From: Nostoc sp. MG11
Lineage (GTDB): Bacteria > Cyanobacteriota > Cyanobacteriia > Cyanobacteriales > Nostocaceae
Direction of reading: 5' to 3'
DNA: 64,000 nucleotides
NCBI RefSeq assembly: GCF_014904695.1
Contig: NZ_JACXXN010000001.1
Location: 1-64,000 of the forward strand
This document shows, piece by piece, positions 21,397-30,101 of the stretch. Each line of letters starts with the position of its first letter. Position 1 is the stretch's first letter. The notes beneath the pieces are model-generated. The model had not been told where the DNA came from, did no database searches, and saw only the letters and a list, made by a program, of their open reading frames with translations. The position numbers and the translations under genes are program-made.

Positions 21397-22626
21397 ATGA
21401 CAAATAGACCTCCGTCCGAATCGGAGTCATCCCAAAGAACTGCCCTTGGCTTTGATGAATTTATAGCCATTCTGGTTGCCTTTGCCACTATTGGAGCGAT
21501 TTTGTTTTGGTCATTTTCCCGTAAGGATTCTAGCTGGAACTTAAACGGGCTATTGTCGCCTTCCCCTGCGCCAAATAAAAGCATTCAGCCAAATCAAGCT
21601 TTGCCTTCTCCTACGCCCATAGAACCAAATACAGCGCCCAACTTCCAAGGTTCACCGTCACCTGTACCTGGTGCTGTTGTTGAACCCAACACAACTTCAT
21701 CTTTAACTGATAGCGCGACTCCTCACCCCTTGGTATGGCCATCCATTAACGTAGATCCAACTCAATCCCCACAGGGAAAGACGCCTGTGTTTCCCTCAAA
21801 AAGTTTTGAGCCACCAGTCATAGCAGCAGCATTGCCATTAGTAACTCCAGCAGAGAAAAAATCAACTATTCCACCGCCAATTGCATTTAACGATGTGCCT
21901 GAGAACTTTTGGGGTCAGCGGTTTATTAACGTTCTTTCTTCTCGTGGTATTCTCAAGGGGTTTCCCGATTATTCTTTTAGACCAAATCAGCTTGTAAACC
22001 GCGCTGAATTTGCTGCCATACTGCAAAAAGCTTTTGACCAAAAACTGAGTAAGACTACGACAGCATTTAGAGATGTACCAGTAAAATTTTGGGCAAATCC
22101 AGCAATTGACCAAGCCCTCAGTACTAAGTTTTTAAAAGGCTACCCGAATAAAACCTTCAAACCCCAACAAAAGATCTCGCGGGCGCAAGTTTTAGTTGCT
22201 CTTGCTAGTGGGTTGAACTTAAAAACACCCGCTTCCCCAAATCAGATTTTGAGTGGTTATAAAGATGCTAAAAATATTCCGCAATATGCTGTTGGCAAAA
22301 TAGCAGCCGCTACAGCTAATCGTCTTGTAGTTAACTACCCAGACTCACAAATCCTAGCTCCCAACAAAGAGGCTAGTCGGGCTGAGGTAGCGGCGATGAT
22401 TCATCAAGCTTTGGTACACCTAGGAAAATTAGAAACAATTCCATCTCAAAGCATTGTGCGATCGCCAAACATATCTATACCCCCAGGAGAAAGCAAGCTC
22501 CGCGCAACATCTCGTAATCCTACACTACAGCAAGCTCCGCGTAGTGTTGACAACAGAAAACAGGAAAGACTCTCGCGGATTCAAAAGGAGAACCCTGAAG
22601 GTAACTTATCCTCAGAATCGCCTTAG
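21397..22626 (+). CDS. Membrane-anchored S-layer homology (SLH) protein
   Basis: The 409-residue protein has one transmembrane segment near residues 24-43 (FIAILVAFATIGAILFWSF), a long Pro/Ser/Thr-rich spacer to about 160, then three SLH modules: FNDVPENFWGQRFINVLSSR, FRDVPVKFWANPAIDQALST and a third from about 285 (GYKDAKNIPQYAVGKIAAAT). SLH modules bind peptidoglycan-linked polymer. The topology suggests an inner-membrane anchor reaching through the periplasm to the wall. The C-terminal tail is basic and of low complexity. The gene stands alone, downstream of hom. Confidence 0.88.
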   Translation: MTNRPPSESESSQRTALGFDEFIAILVAFATIGAILFWSFSRKDSSWNLNGLLSPSPAPNKSIQPNQALPSPTPIEPNTAPNFQGSPSPVPGAVVEPNTTSSLTDSATPHPLVWPSINVDPTQSPQGKTPVFPSKSFEPPVIAAALPLVTPAEKKSTIPPPIAFNDVPENFWGQRFINVLSSRGILKGFPDYSFRPNQLVNRAEFAAILQKAFDQKLSKTTTAFRDVPVKFWANPAIDQALSTKFLKGYPNKTFKPQQKISRAQVLVALASGLNLKTPASPNQILSGYKDAKNIPQYAVGKIAAATANRLVVNYPDSQILAPNKEASRAEVAAMIHQALVHLGKLETIPSQSIVRSPNISIPPGESKLRATSRNPTLQQAPRSVDNRKQERLSRIQKENPEGNLSSESP

Positions 22627-22758
22627 TAAGCTTGATAGTAAAAGTGGTCAAGATTTTGAATTCTCCTGACCACTTTCACGCTTCTGTTTTACCAAATAGC
22701 AGCAATCAACAAACGCATTAGAGATTAAAATAGCGCTCTGTACTGCATCAGTCAGAAA

Positions 22759-23202
22759 TTAGGCTTCTGGTATTTTGCCGACAACTTGTGATTTGAGGGT
22801 TGTAATTTCACTAGTCAACTCTTTCCTGGTTGAGGCTTTGAGTAAATAGCGGTAAACAAACCATGCAGAGTAGCCAATACCAATCAACTCGAAAGTAGGA
22901 GCTACCAAGGGGATATCATTCAAAGCATCCAATATTGCCAACAGCACCTTAACTGCGACAATCGCTCCCACAATTAACCCAATGCTAATTAGGGGCTGCT
23001 TGTATTGATTAAAGAAGGCTCCTAAGTATTCGGGCAGTGTCGCTAAAAATCTAGAAATTTGTTCACCGTATTTTAGCCACTCATCTTGAGGCGCGGAAGC
23101 CGGGACTTTAGTAATGGTTCCCGTTTGGTTGTTAATCTCTGGCACTGTTGCCTCTTTTGACTTGGTTTCCGTAAATTCCGGTTCTTGCATTTTCACTTCC
23201 AT
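22759..23202 (-). CDS. CAAD-domain thylakoid membrane protein
   Basis: This 147-residue protein has the CAAD layout: a disordered acidic N-terminus, then WLKYGEQISRFLATLPEYLG, two transmembrane helices (ISIGLIVGAIVAVKVLLAIL and PTFELIGIGYSAWFVYRYLL) and an amphipathic end (RKELTSEITTLKSQVVGKI). CAAD domains are appended to some cyanobacterial aminoacyl-tRNA synthetases and are related to the CURT1 proteins that bend thylakoid membranes. No synthetase is fused here. The fifth codon is also ATG and has GGAAG five bases before it, so the true start may be at 23190. Confidence 0.88.
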   Translation of the reverse strand: MEVKMQEPEFTETKSKEATVPEINNQTGTITKVPASAPQDEWLKYGEQISRFLATLPEYLGAFFNQYKQPLISIGLIVGAIVAVKVLLAILDALNDIPLVAPTFELIGIGYSAWFVYRYLLKASTRKELTSEITTLKSQVVGKIPEA

Positions 23203-24258
23203 AATTTTGACAGTTGAGTTTCTCTAATCTGGATAATTACAACCAAAAAGCCGTTGATTAGGCAATGCACTTGTGCATCAGTACAACTGAGTTTGGGGTA
23301 CAAAAAGGTTATAGTGTCCTATAACCATAATTGTCCCGCAACCTCCACTGCATCAACTACAAGGTAGAAAGCCAGTAGGAGGATAGAAGTCAGAAGGCGG
23401 CAGAATGTATTAAAATTAGCTTTCTGAGTTCGGTTTCTTGGGAATCAACTGTAATCCTCAGGTTGTGATTATCTCATACCGTGTCAATTGCTCATAATCG
23501 TACTCATCGCAGTATAAATTAGGCGAAAATCGGTTCACCTCTCATTTATACAAGCCTAAAAGCTGATTTTATCCGATATTAAAGCTATCTTAAGCCTGGT
23601 TCGCCAATTAACTTATTCGTATTGATCTTAATACGTAATAAAAGTTTTTCTGTACTCATATAGACTAGACTTTAAAAATCTTTTATGGTAATCGGGATTG
23701 CCTGACTGAAGACTAAAGACTAGCTTGCCTGCAATCTAAATAAAAAACCGTATAATGACGCTCCACACCTAGCCCTGGCAATTACCAACATCAGACCTTA
23801 GCCCAGAGCAAGCTGCGACACCTCTATGGATTTTGCTTTGCAAGCAATATCGGCCAAAAAGGCAAACATATCTCATCCCTTGTCTTTTTTTCCTGATCGG
23901 ATTAGTTTTATAAAGAAGCAGTAAAGTAGATTAGTGTCATTCTCAATGGAGAAAACTCACTGTTATCAACTGCATATTAAAGAAAGTGCCAAGGAGGAGA
24001 CAGTTTCAGGAAAGTCTCTACTGTATGTAACTATGTAGTTGCCTAAAGCAGTAAATTCTGTTCGCCGCCAGCAAGTATGCTTCCTAAGATTGCGAACAAA
24101 ACCATTTAAATATAGTAAAGGTCATGCCAATTATCTAGTAAGCAGTGATTTGCGCTTGCTATAAAAGAAGATAATGTAGATGTTAATCACCAATTGAAGT
24201 GATTGCACAGGCTAAGCTAATTTGGTAATTTTTGCGGGAAGGCAAGGAGATTTGAGGG
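23203..24258. other. Long intergenic region
   Basis: About 1.06 kb without a supported gene. It includes a short AGAAGTCAGAAGGCGGCAGAA repeat-like stretch near 23,386. A 30-codon frame at 23947 has no homology that I recognise. The region presumably holds the promoter of the histidine kinase gene; GGCAAGGAGATTTGAGGG just before 24259 supplies its ribosome site. Confidence 0.45.
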
Positions 24259-25983
24259 ATGCCAACTCAAAAGCCAACCCCTTTTGACAGCAGTTCAGAA
24301 AGCAAAAAAGTGTCAGCGGAAGAGCTATCAACAGACGAACTCCCGACCATAGAATTTCCCTCACGAGGGAAACTCAAAGCCAGTTCTTGGCGCATCCATC
24401 AAAAAATTGGCTATGGGTACTTTGTAGCAATTGGTATTGGTTTTTTCGGCTCACTGACTGGGTTGGTAATTGCCAACTACTATCGGGGACGAGAAGTCGT
24501 ACAATTAAATCAAGCCCATGAGCAAGGACAACTCCTGAGAAATTATCAAGATGCAATAGTAGGGGCACAATTGCACAGCTCTAACTTGGTTGCTGTGTTA
24601 GAAGATCCAAAGCAGCTGCAAAGCAAAAAAGCTGAATTTATCAAAAGTTTTGAAAGAGCTAAAAAATTAGAGCCAGAAATTTCTGGGTTTATCGATAGCA
24701 AACCCCGGAGATTAGCCGCGACCAGCTCTACATTACAGACTTTATTGCAGGATAACGCGACTAACTTAAAATTATACGTTGATCAAATCGAAGCTGTTTT
24801 ACAGAAAATTGATAATCAGCAAGTGCAACCAGAGCAGATTTCTTTAGCACGGGGGCAGTTGTTAAAAATTATGCGTGGTCAAACAGCCATGCAGTTAGAG
24901 CAGCTTTCGGCAAAATTGACTAATATCTTGCAAACTGCTGAAGAACAAGAGCAGGGAAGGCAAAAAGCTCTTGAGCAGGCAAAAATAGTTGAAAGATTAA
25001 TTGTGATGGTGAGTATGGTGGTGTCAGTGGCGATCGCAGCCATTGTAGCGTGGCGTACTAGTCGGGCGATCGCCGAACCAGTAATCACTGTAACTCAAGT
25101 GGCTGAGCAAGTGGCGAGGAAATCTAATTTTGATTTGCGAGCTCCAGTCACCACAGAAGATGAAATTGGGTTATTAGCCAAATCTCTGAATCGTCTAATT
25201 GAGCGGGTATCTGAGCGAACTAAAGAATTACAGCAGGCTAAAGAATTAGCCGAAGCAGCTAGCAAAGCCAAAAGCATATTTCTGGCAAATGTCAGTCACG
25301 AGTTACGCACGCCGTTGAATGCTGTGATTGGTTTGAGCCAACTTCTAGAAGATGACGCAACCGATCTTGGTTTATCGGCAGACTTTATCACAGACTTGGA
25401 AACAATTAACTCTGCTGGTAGACAATTACTGGAACTGATTAACGATATCCTCGACTTGTCAAAAATTGAAGCGGGGAAAATGACTCTCTATCCTGAGACG
25501 TTTGAGATTGCAACACTTATCCATAACGTCGTCCTTACAGTCAAGCCGGCTATAGAAAAAAATGCCAATATCTTAGAAGTAGATTTTGATGAGCGACTTG
25601 GCACAATGTACGCTGATCAAACTAGGATGCGGCAGGTGTTGTTAAATTTACTGAGCAATGCCGCAAAGTTTACCACCAACGGCAAGGTAATGCTGACAGT
25701 CAAGAGCGAAAAAGAAGACTTACTACCGGAGGCTCCTTTTGGCATCATTACTTTCACCGTTAGCGATACAGGCATAGGTATGTCTCACAATCAACAGCGG
25801 CAATTATTTCAACCATTTACTCAAGGGGATACCTCAACTACGAAAAAGTATGGAGGTACTGGATTAGGTTTAGCAATTAGCCGCCACTTCTGCCAGATGA
25901 TGGGGGGTGAGATTATTGTCAAAAGTCAGCCGGGAGTTGGCTCAATTTTCACCGTTCGCCTACCATTGACTGTGCAAGGATAA
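24259..25983 (+). CDS. Membrane sensor histidine kinase (HAMP-HisKA-HATPase)
   Basis: This 574-residue kinase has a transmembrane segment near 51-72, a roughly 175-residue extracytoplasmic helical sensor, a second membrane helix near 250-268, a HAMP domain, and a dimerisation domain with His347 ([14 protein letters not shown]). The ATPase domain has [20 protein letters not shown] and GTGLGLAI. No receiver or adjacent response regulator is present, so its partner lies elsewhere. The N-terminal half resembles that of the truncated sensor at 38672-39796. The stimulus is unknown. Confidence 0.92.
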   Translation: MPTQKPTPFDSSSESKKVSAEELSTDELPTIEFPSRGKLKASSWRIHQKIGYGYFVAIGIGFFGSLTGLVIANYYRGREVVQLNQAHEQGQLLRNYQDAIVGAQLHSSNLVAVLEDPKQLQSKKAEFIKSFERAKKLEPEISGFIDSKPRRLAATSSTLQTLLQDNATNLKLYVDQIEAVLQKIDNQQVQPEQISLARGQLLKIMRGQTAMQLEQLSAKLTNILQTAEEQEQGRQKALEQAKIVERLIVMVSMVVSVAIAAIVAWRTSRAIAEPVITVTQVAEQVARKSNFDLRAPVTTEDEIGLLAKSLNRLIERVSERTKELQQAKELAEAASKAKSIFLANVSHELRTPLNAVIGLSQLLEDDATDLGLSADFITDLETINSAGRQLLELINDILDLSKIEAGKMTLYPETFEIATLIHNVVLTVKPAIEKNANILEVDFDERLGTMYADQTRMRQVLLNLLSNAAKFTTNGKVMLTVKSEKEDLLPEAPFGIITFTVSDTGIGMSHNQQRQLFQPFTQGDTSTTKKYGGTGLGLAISRHFCQMMGGEIIVKSQPGVGSIFTVRLPLTVQG

Positions 25984-26145
25984 ACTGGTTTGAAGTGCGA
26001 TTTATAAATATCCAGGATTTTCAGGACGGCATACTAACGCAGAATATGAACTGTCTTGATCAACCTGCCGTATTCCTGAAGTGCTCGCGTTAAAGGATGT
26101 TTGCGTGGAAACGATTTCTGGCAAGATTAGGACGTCTTGAGGAGA

Positions 26146-27153
26146 TCATATTGAACTAGCAGTCTCCCTAACAGCTTCTCGCAGCCTTTCCACATCGCGC
26201 ATCGGTGGTGTACCAAAGAGCCGCTTGTACTCCCGGTTGAAGTGCGAGGCATCGTCATAACCCACACGGTAGGCAGCACTGGTAGCGTCAAGGTTTTCCC
26301 CCAGCATCAGACGGCGAGCCTCCTGAAGCCGCAGTTGCTTCTGGAACTGCAAGGGACTCATTGCAGTGACAGACTTGAAGTGATGGTGGAAGCCTGAGAC
26401 ACTCATTCCAAGCTCTCGTGCGATGTTTTCAATCCGAAGCGGCTCATTAAAGTCTTTACGAAGTCGCTCGACGGCTCTGGCGATGTAGTGGGTGTAGCCA
26501 CCCAGAACTGCAATATGACGGAGTCGACTACCTTGCTCTCCTATCAGGAGTCGGTAAATGATTTCCCGCTTAATCAGTGATGCGAGAACATGAGCTTCAG
26601 CAGGGGAATCTAGAAGCCTGACGAGCCGCACCATAGCGTCCAACAGATTTACTTCCAAAGGACTTACGTCAATCGCTTTGACATTGGCACCCCTTTGTGA
26701 TAGAAGATGTCCTGCCTCGACCATGACTGAACTGACCAGGGCAGGGTCGAGATCGAGGCGAACGCTAAGATACGGTTTCTCTTTGGACGCCTCCAGAATT
26801 TGGCTGATAACCGGAAGTTCAGCTGTAGCAAGCAGATAATGCATCGGGTCGTACTGATAGCGATCGCTGCCCAGAAGAACTTCTTTGCTGCCTTGAGCGA
26901 TCGCACAAAAGGCAGGGATAGAGACACTATGAATGCATTCCGAAGGCGAGGAGGAGCGGTTGAAGTGCAATCCTTTCAGTGGCTCAATCGTCCCATCCTG
27001 ACGAATCGCCTGTGCAATCCGCTCTTTCAGTTCGTCTCTGTTGGCTTGCGCTCTGTCTACCTCGCGCTTTGCCTGCGGGTCGCTCATTAAATCGATATCG
27101 GACTTTTCACTCGTTTTGGCAGCGTTCATTTCTAAGTTTGCAGGATTGTACAA
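26146..27153 (-). CDS. AraC-family regulator with AraC_N domain
   Basis: The 335-residue protein has an N-terminal AraC_N ligand-type domain (about 45-200; HSVSIPAFCAIAQGSKEVLL, then YLLATAELPVISQILEAS) and a C-terminal double helix-turn-helix (IENIARELGMSVSGFHHHFK, AYRVGYDDASHFNREYKRLF). E. coli YqhC, of this type, activates the aldehyde reductase genes yqhD and dkgA. Here the gene is divergent from a cupin, alcohol dehydrogenase and reductase remnants, so it probably regulates them. An internal Met at position 9 is an alternative start. It sits at the edge of a GC-richer island. Confidence 0.9.
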   Translation of the reverse strand: MYNPANLEMNAAKTSEKSDIDLMSDPQAKREVDRAQANRDELKERIAQAIRQDGTIEPLKGLHFNRSSSPSECIHSVSIPAFCAIAQGSKEVLLGSDRYQYDPMHYLLATAELPVISQILEASKEKPYLSVRLDLDPALVSSVMVEAGHLLSQRGANVKAIDVSPLEVNLLDAMVRLVRLLDSPAEAHVLASLIKREIIYRLLIGEQGSRLRHIAVLGGYTHYIARAVERLRKDFNEPLRIENIARELGMSVSGFHHHFKSVTAMSPLQFQKQLRLQEARRLMLGENLDATSAAYRVGYDDASHFNREYKRLFGTPPMRDVERLREAVRETASSI

Positions 27154-27338
27154 CGATCTTAGACGATCATTCTATTACTTGTTCTTCAGGATTCTTAGAA
27201 TGAAGCTAAAGCAAGGAAAAATGATTTCGGCTTCTTGTAAGCATTCTGGATTTTTATTTAAGAGAAAACTCAGTTTTGATTGGGCAAGAGACTTGCCTGC
27301 TAGCCACCAAACTGGCATCAAGTGAAGGAATTAAGAAG

Positions 27339-27737
27339 ATGGACATCAAAAGAAGTGGCTCACAGCCTTCTGCCAAAGGACAGACTGAGTATTTTACCGG
27401 CACTGTACGCGTTGACTCCCTGTTCCAAGCAAATGATCCGGCGCGTGCGCTCGGCGCCAGTGTCACGTTCGAGCCTGGCGCTCGGACAGCATGGCACACC
27501 CACCCGTTGGGAAAGATCCTGATTGTGACGGCTGGCTGCGGTCTTGCACAACGCTGGGGCGGTTCGATCAAGCAAATTCGGCCGGGGGACGTGATCTGGT
27601 TCTCGCCGGGTGAGAAACATTGGCACGGTGCTACGGCAACCACAGCGATGACGCATATTGCCATTCAGGAGGTGCTCGATGGCAGCAGAACATCCGCATC
27701 AATGCTGTGTGCCCCGGAATCATCGACACCTCGATGA
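27339..27737 (+). CDS. Cupin protein with an altered C-terminus
   Basis: The 132-residue product has the cupin core: [20 protein letters not shown] with the metal-binding His pair, then [20 protein letters not shown]. Relatives include small carboxymuconolactone- and mandelonitrile-lyase-type cupins found beside SDR and aldo/keto reductase genes. The usual ending after IQEVLDG is missing. The frame enters DNA of a short-chain dehydrogenase in the wrong phase and stops after SSTPR. The normal ending ([18 protein letters not shown]) is found 350 bases downstream at 27997-28098. The metal-binding barrel is complete, so activity may remain. Composition is GC-rich compared with the flanking genes. 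Confidence 0.8.
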   Translation: MDIKRSGSQPSAKGQTEYFTGTVRVDSLFQANDPARALGASVTFEPGARTAWHTHPLGKILIVTAGCGLAQRWGGSIKQIRPGDVIWFSPGEKHWHGATATTAMTHIAIQEVLDGSRTSASMLCAPESSTPR

Positions 27738-27913
27738 TGGATCGCTTCAGCGGCGGCACTCCCGAAGGACGAGAACAAGTGATCTCGCAGGAGCCAATTG
27801 GCAGGATGGGTCAACCCGAAGAGATCGCCAATGCCGTCGTCTGGCCGTGTTCGGATGCGTCCTCCTTCACCGTCGGGCACGCCCTGGTCGTCGATGGCGG
27901 TCAAACAGTGTAG
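27689..27913 (+). pseudogene. Short-chain dehydrogenase, C-terminal fragment
   Basis: A frame different from the cupin's reads [20 protein letters not shown], then EPIGRMGQPEEIANAVVWPC and SFTVGHALVVDGGQTV, which is the last ~75 residues of a classical SDR. The Rossmann half and the catalytic Ser and Tyr-Lys are absent. It is fused upstream to the cupin sequence at GAGGTGCTCGATGGC. It is a remnant and cannot be an enzyme by itself. Confidence 0.85.
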
Positions 27914-27929
27914 TGATGTTCGTCGCCAA

Positions 27930-28098
27930 CACGATCAAACCCTAAACGCACGACAACAAAGCATTGTCGCCATCGCCACCTTCACCGTCAACGGCGATGA
28001 CTCATATCGCCACTCAGGAGGTACTGGACGGCAAGCCTGCGGACTGGATGGAAAAGGTCAGCGACGAACAATACCAGGACAGATTCAAGACCGAGTAG
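27930..28098 (+). pseudogene. Second cupin, C-terminal fragment
   Basis: From 27997 the frame reads [20 protein letters not shown], then [13 protein letters not shown] and a stop, the normal tail of this cupin family. The 39 bases at 27994-28032 match 27645-27683 of the first cupin at 33 positions. Upstream of 27997 weak similarity continues back to about 27,950 but with indels. This suggests that two cupin genes once flanked the SDR, or that a partial duplication occurred. Confidence 0.75.
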
Positions 28099-28137
28099 AA
28101 GGAAACTAGCTTATCTTCCAGATTGGAGCATCAATTT

Positions 28138-29196
28138 ATGTACAACACCAAAGCTTATTCCGCAGTCAGTGAAACATCACCACTAGCCTCCACCACGATC
28201 GCGCGGCGCGATCCAACCGAACACGACGTACAGATTGAAATCCTTTTCTGCGGCATTTGCCACTCCGACCTCCATTCGGTGCGTAACGAGTGGAGCAACA
28301 TCATGCCCACTGTCTATCCGATTGTCCCCGGTCATGAGATTGTCGGCCGCGTCACCAAGGTTGGCTCAGCAGTTACCAAGTATAAGCCCGGCGATCTCGC
28401 AGCGGTCGGCTGCCTGGTCGACTCGGATGGTACCTGCCCCCAGTGCAAAGCTAGTCTTGAACAGTTTTGTCCGAACCAGACCCTCACCTTCAACTCCCCG
28501 GACAAGCACCTTGGAGGTGTCACCTATGGTGGCTACTCCGATAGCATCGTCGTCGATGAACGCTTCGTTCTGCGCGTTCCCTCCAACCTCGATCTCGCCG
28601 GAGCCGCGCCGCTCCTCTGCGCTGGGATCACAACCTATTCGCCCATGCGCCACTGGGGCGTCACCAAGAGCAAGAAGGTCGGCGTGGTCGGTCTTGGCGG
28701 ACTGGGCCACATGGGTGTGAAGTTCGCCCGTGCGTTCGGTGCCCATGTCGTCGTCTTTACCACCTCGCCCGACAAGACGGAAGACGCGCTCCGTCTCGGT
28801 GCCGACGAAGTCGTCGTTTCCCGTAATGCCGACGAAATGCAGAAGCACGCTGGCAGTTTCGACTTCATCCTCGATACTGTCTCCGTCAAGCACGACATCA
28901 ACGCCTATCTCAACCTGCTCCGCCTCGACGGCAACATCACCCTGGTCGGCGCACCTGAAAAGCCCCTGGACGTCTCGGCATTCAGCCTCATCATGGGCCG
29001 CCGCAGTCTCTCTGGCTCTAACATCGGCGGCATTGCCGAAACCCAGGAGATGCTGGACTTTTGCGGGGAACACAACATCACTGCCGATGTCGAAGTCATC
29101 CCCATTCAAAAGGTCAACGAAGCTTACGAGCGACTGCTCAAGTCCGATGTGAAGTACCGCTTCTGTATCGATATGGTATCCCTTAAATCTGCATAA
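28138..29196 (+). CDS. NAD(P)-dependent zinc alcohol dehydrogenase (cinnamyl/YahK type)
   Basis: This 352-residue medium-chain dehydrogenase reduces aldehydes or oxidises alcohols. The catalytic zinc motif is FCGICHSDLHS with GHEIVG, and the cofactor loop is GVVGLGGLGHMGVKFA. The structural-zinc loop reads DSDGTCPQCKASLEQFC, where the first of the usual four Cys is Asp, so that site may be weakened. GGAG lies nine bases before ATG 28138. The gene is intact inside an island of broken reductase genes and GC-rich relative to the chromosome around it, indicating transfer. AraC-type control is likely. Confidence 0.93.
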   Translation: MYNTKAYSAVSETSPLASTTIARRDPTEHDVQIEILFCGICHSDLHSVRNEWSNIMPTVYPIVPGHEIVGRVTKVGSAVTKYKPGDLAAVGCLVDSDGTCPQCKASLEQFCPNQTLTFNSPDKHLGGVTYGGYSDSIVVDERFVLRVPSNLDLAGAAPLLCAGITTYSPMRHWGVTKSKKVGVVGLGGLGHMGVKFARAFGAHVVVFTTSPDKTEDALRLGADEVVVSRNADEMQKHAGSFDFILDTVSVKHDINAYLNLLRLDGNITLVGAPEKPLDVSAFSLIMGRRSLSGSNIGGIAETQEMLDFCGEHNITADVEVIPIQKVNEAYERLLKSDVKYRFCIDMVSLKSA

Positions 29197-29223
29197 CCGA
29201 GGTGGAACCTCAAAGGAATAACT

Positions 29224-29274
29224 ATGCAGAAGCGCAAACTTGGTAACAGCAACGACTACTCGCAGAGGAGGTGA
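29224..29274 (+). pseudogene. Aldo/keto reductase, first residues only
   Basis: After AAAGGAATAACT the ATG at 29224 encodes MQKRKLGNSN, the characteristic first residues of a large aldo/keto reductase group. The sequence then leaves the family (DYSQRR) and stops. The ribosome site is kept, so a 16-residue peptide could be made. It is the head of a deleted gene. Confidence 0.7.
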
Positions 29275-29522
29275 GTGTGGATACCACCCGCTTGGAGGCA
29301 TTCAGCGACGGTGTTTTCGCGATCGCCTGGCTGCTTGCTCAGAAGCCGTGGATTGTTCCGATTCCGGGCACTACGAAGCTGCATCGCTTGGACGAAAACA
29401 TCGGGGCAGTCTCAGTCGAACTCACGCCCGACGATCTGCGTGATATCGATGACGCCACCTCCAAGATCACGGTGCAAGGAGCTCGGTACCCCAAAAAGCT
29501 GGAGCAAATGACCGATCGCTAA
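29271..29522 (+). pseudogene. Chimeric fragment: TMEM175-type start joined to aldo/keto reductase end
   Basis: From the GTG at 29271 the frame reads TTRLEAFSDGVFAIA, the hallmark first-helix motif (RxxxFSD) of the TMEM175/DUF1211 potassium-channel family. At the HIP1 octamer GCGATCGC (29319-29326) it switches in frame to WLLAQKPWIVPIPGTTKLHR and on to VELTPDDLRDI and EQMTDR, the C-terminus of an aldo/keto reductase. Neither protein is complete. The 83-residue fusion is probably non-functional, although it is open and could be translated. Confidence 0.75.
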
Positions 29523-29651
29523 GCGGCAAAAAATGTGTTCTCTGGTTGCATTCTTTGGAGGCCGCTGATGCTTCATTAACCATTAAGTTCGAGGCACTAT
29601 CTTGCGGCCACCTTCCGTGGAAGCTCAACTCCGTAGAGCGGCGTGATAACC

Positions 29652-29759
29652 AGTAAGCCTAAGCAAATCGTCGAAGCGATTCTTTGGCTTTGTTCAGATG
29701 CGGCTTCGTTTATAACCGGATGTGCGATGTTCGTTGATGGAGGATTTGTAGTGTGGTAA
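29652..29759 (+). pseudogene. Second short-chain dehydrogenase C-terminal fragment
   Basis: The frame reads SKPKQIVEAILWLCSDAASF, then ITGCAMFVDGGFVVW and a stop, which is the end of a classical SDR (the FVDGG segment closes the cofactor domain). The upstream part is missing; TGA and TAA lie just before it. It marks the right limit of the island of broken reductases. Confidence 0.75.
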
Positions 29760-30101
29760 AGGATCTTCAACGCCCAACGACCGCCGCCGCATTGAGACGC
29801 CACAGAAAGTTCTACGGAGCCATAGGACTGGTGACTGAGGCGGTAAGGATAAAAAGCAAAGGCTGATTAGTTCTGGTTAGAATATTGCCACATCATCTTT
29901 ATTAACCAAGTTTCGCTAGGATATTGTAACCTGGGCAATAGCAACTCTCTATTGATGTGACGCCAGGCGTAGGCTTAGCCCGTCGGAGCGAAAAGTCGAG
30001 CCAGTGCGTTCCTGTCGCCTTGCGTCGGAAAGCAACTAGCGTCGGAGCTGCGGCTTCCGCAGCTCTGAACTTTACAAGACAGACATCGCTTTTTCACATC
30101 C
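29760..30101. other. Intergenic region with dispersed repeat
   Basis: No gene is supported. Around 29,965-30,085 there is a diverged GGCGTAGGCTTAGCCCGTCG unit followed by the inverted pair GAGCTGCGG/CCGCAGCTC, typical repeat DNA of this genome. The pcrA start follows. Confidence 0.45.

Noticed and set aside
23947-24039. 30-codon plus-strand frame in the long spacer before the histidine kinase
   Set aside because: No ribosome site or recognisable similarity; chance frames of this size are expected.
28366-29301. 311-codon minus-strand frame opposite the alcohol dehydrogenase
   Set aside because: It is an antisense shadow caused by GC-rich third positions; the plus strand encodes a clear enzyme with all motifs.
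29823-30100. Small gene or RNA in the spacer before pcrA
   Set aside because: The structured part matches the dispersed GGCGTAG repeat family; no frame or tRNA-like fold is supported.
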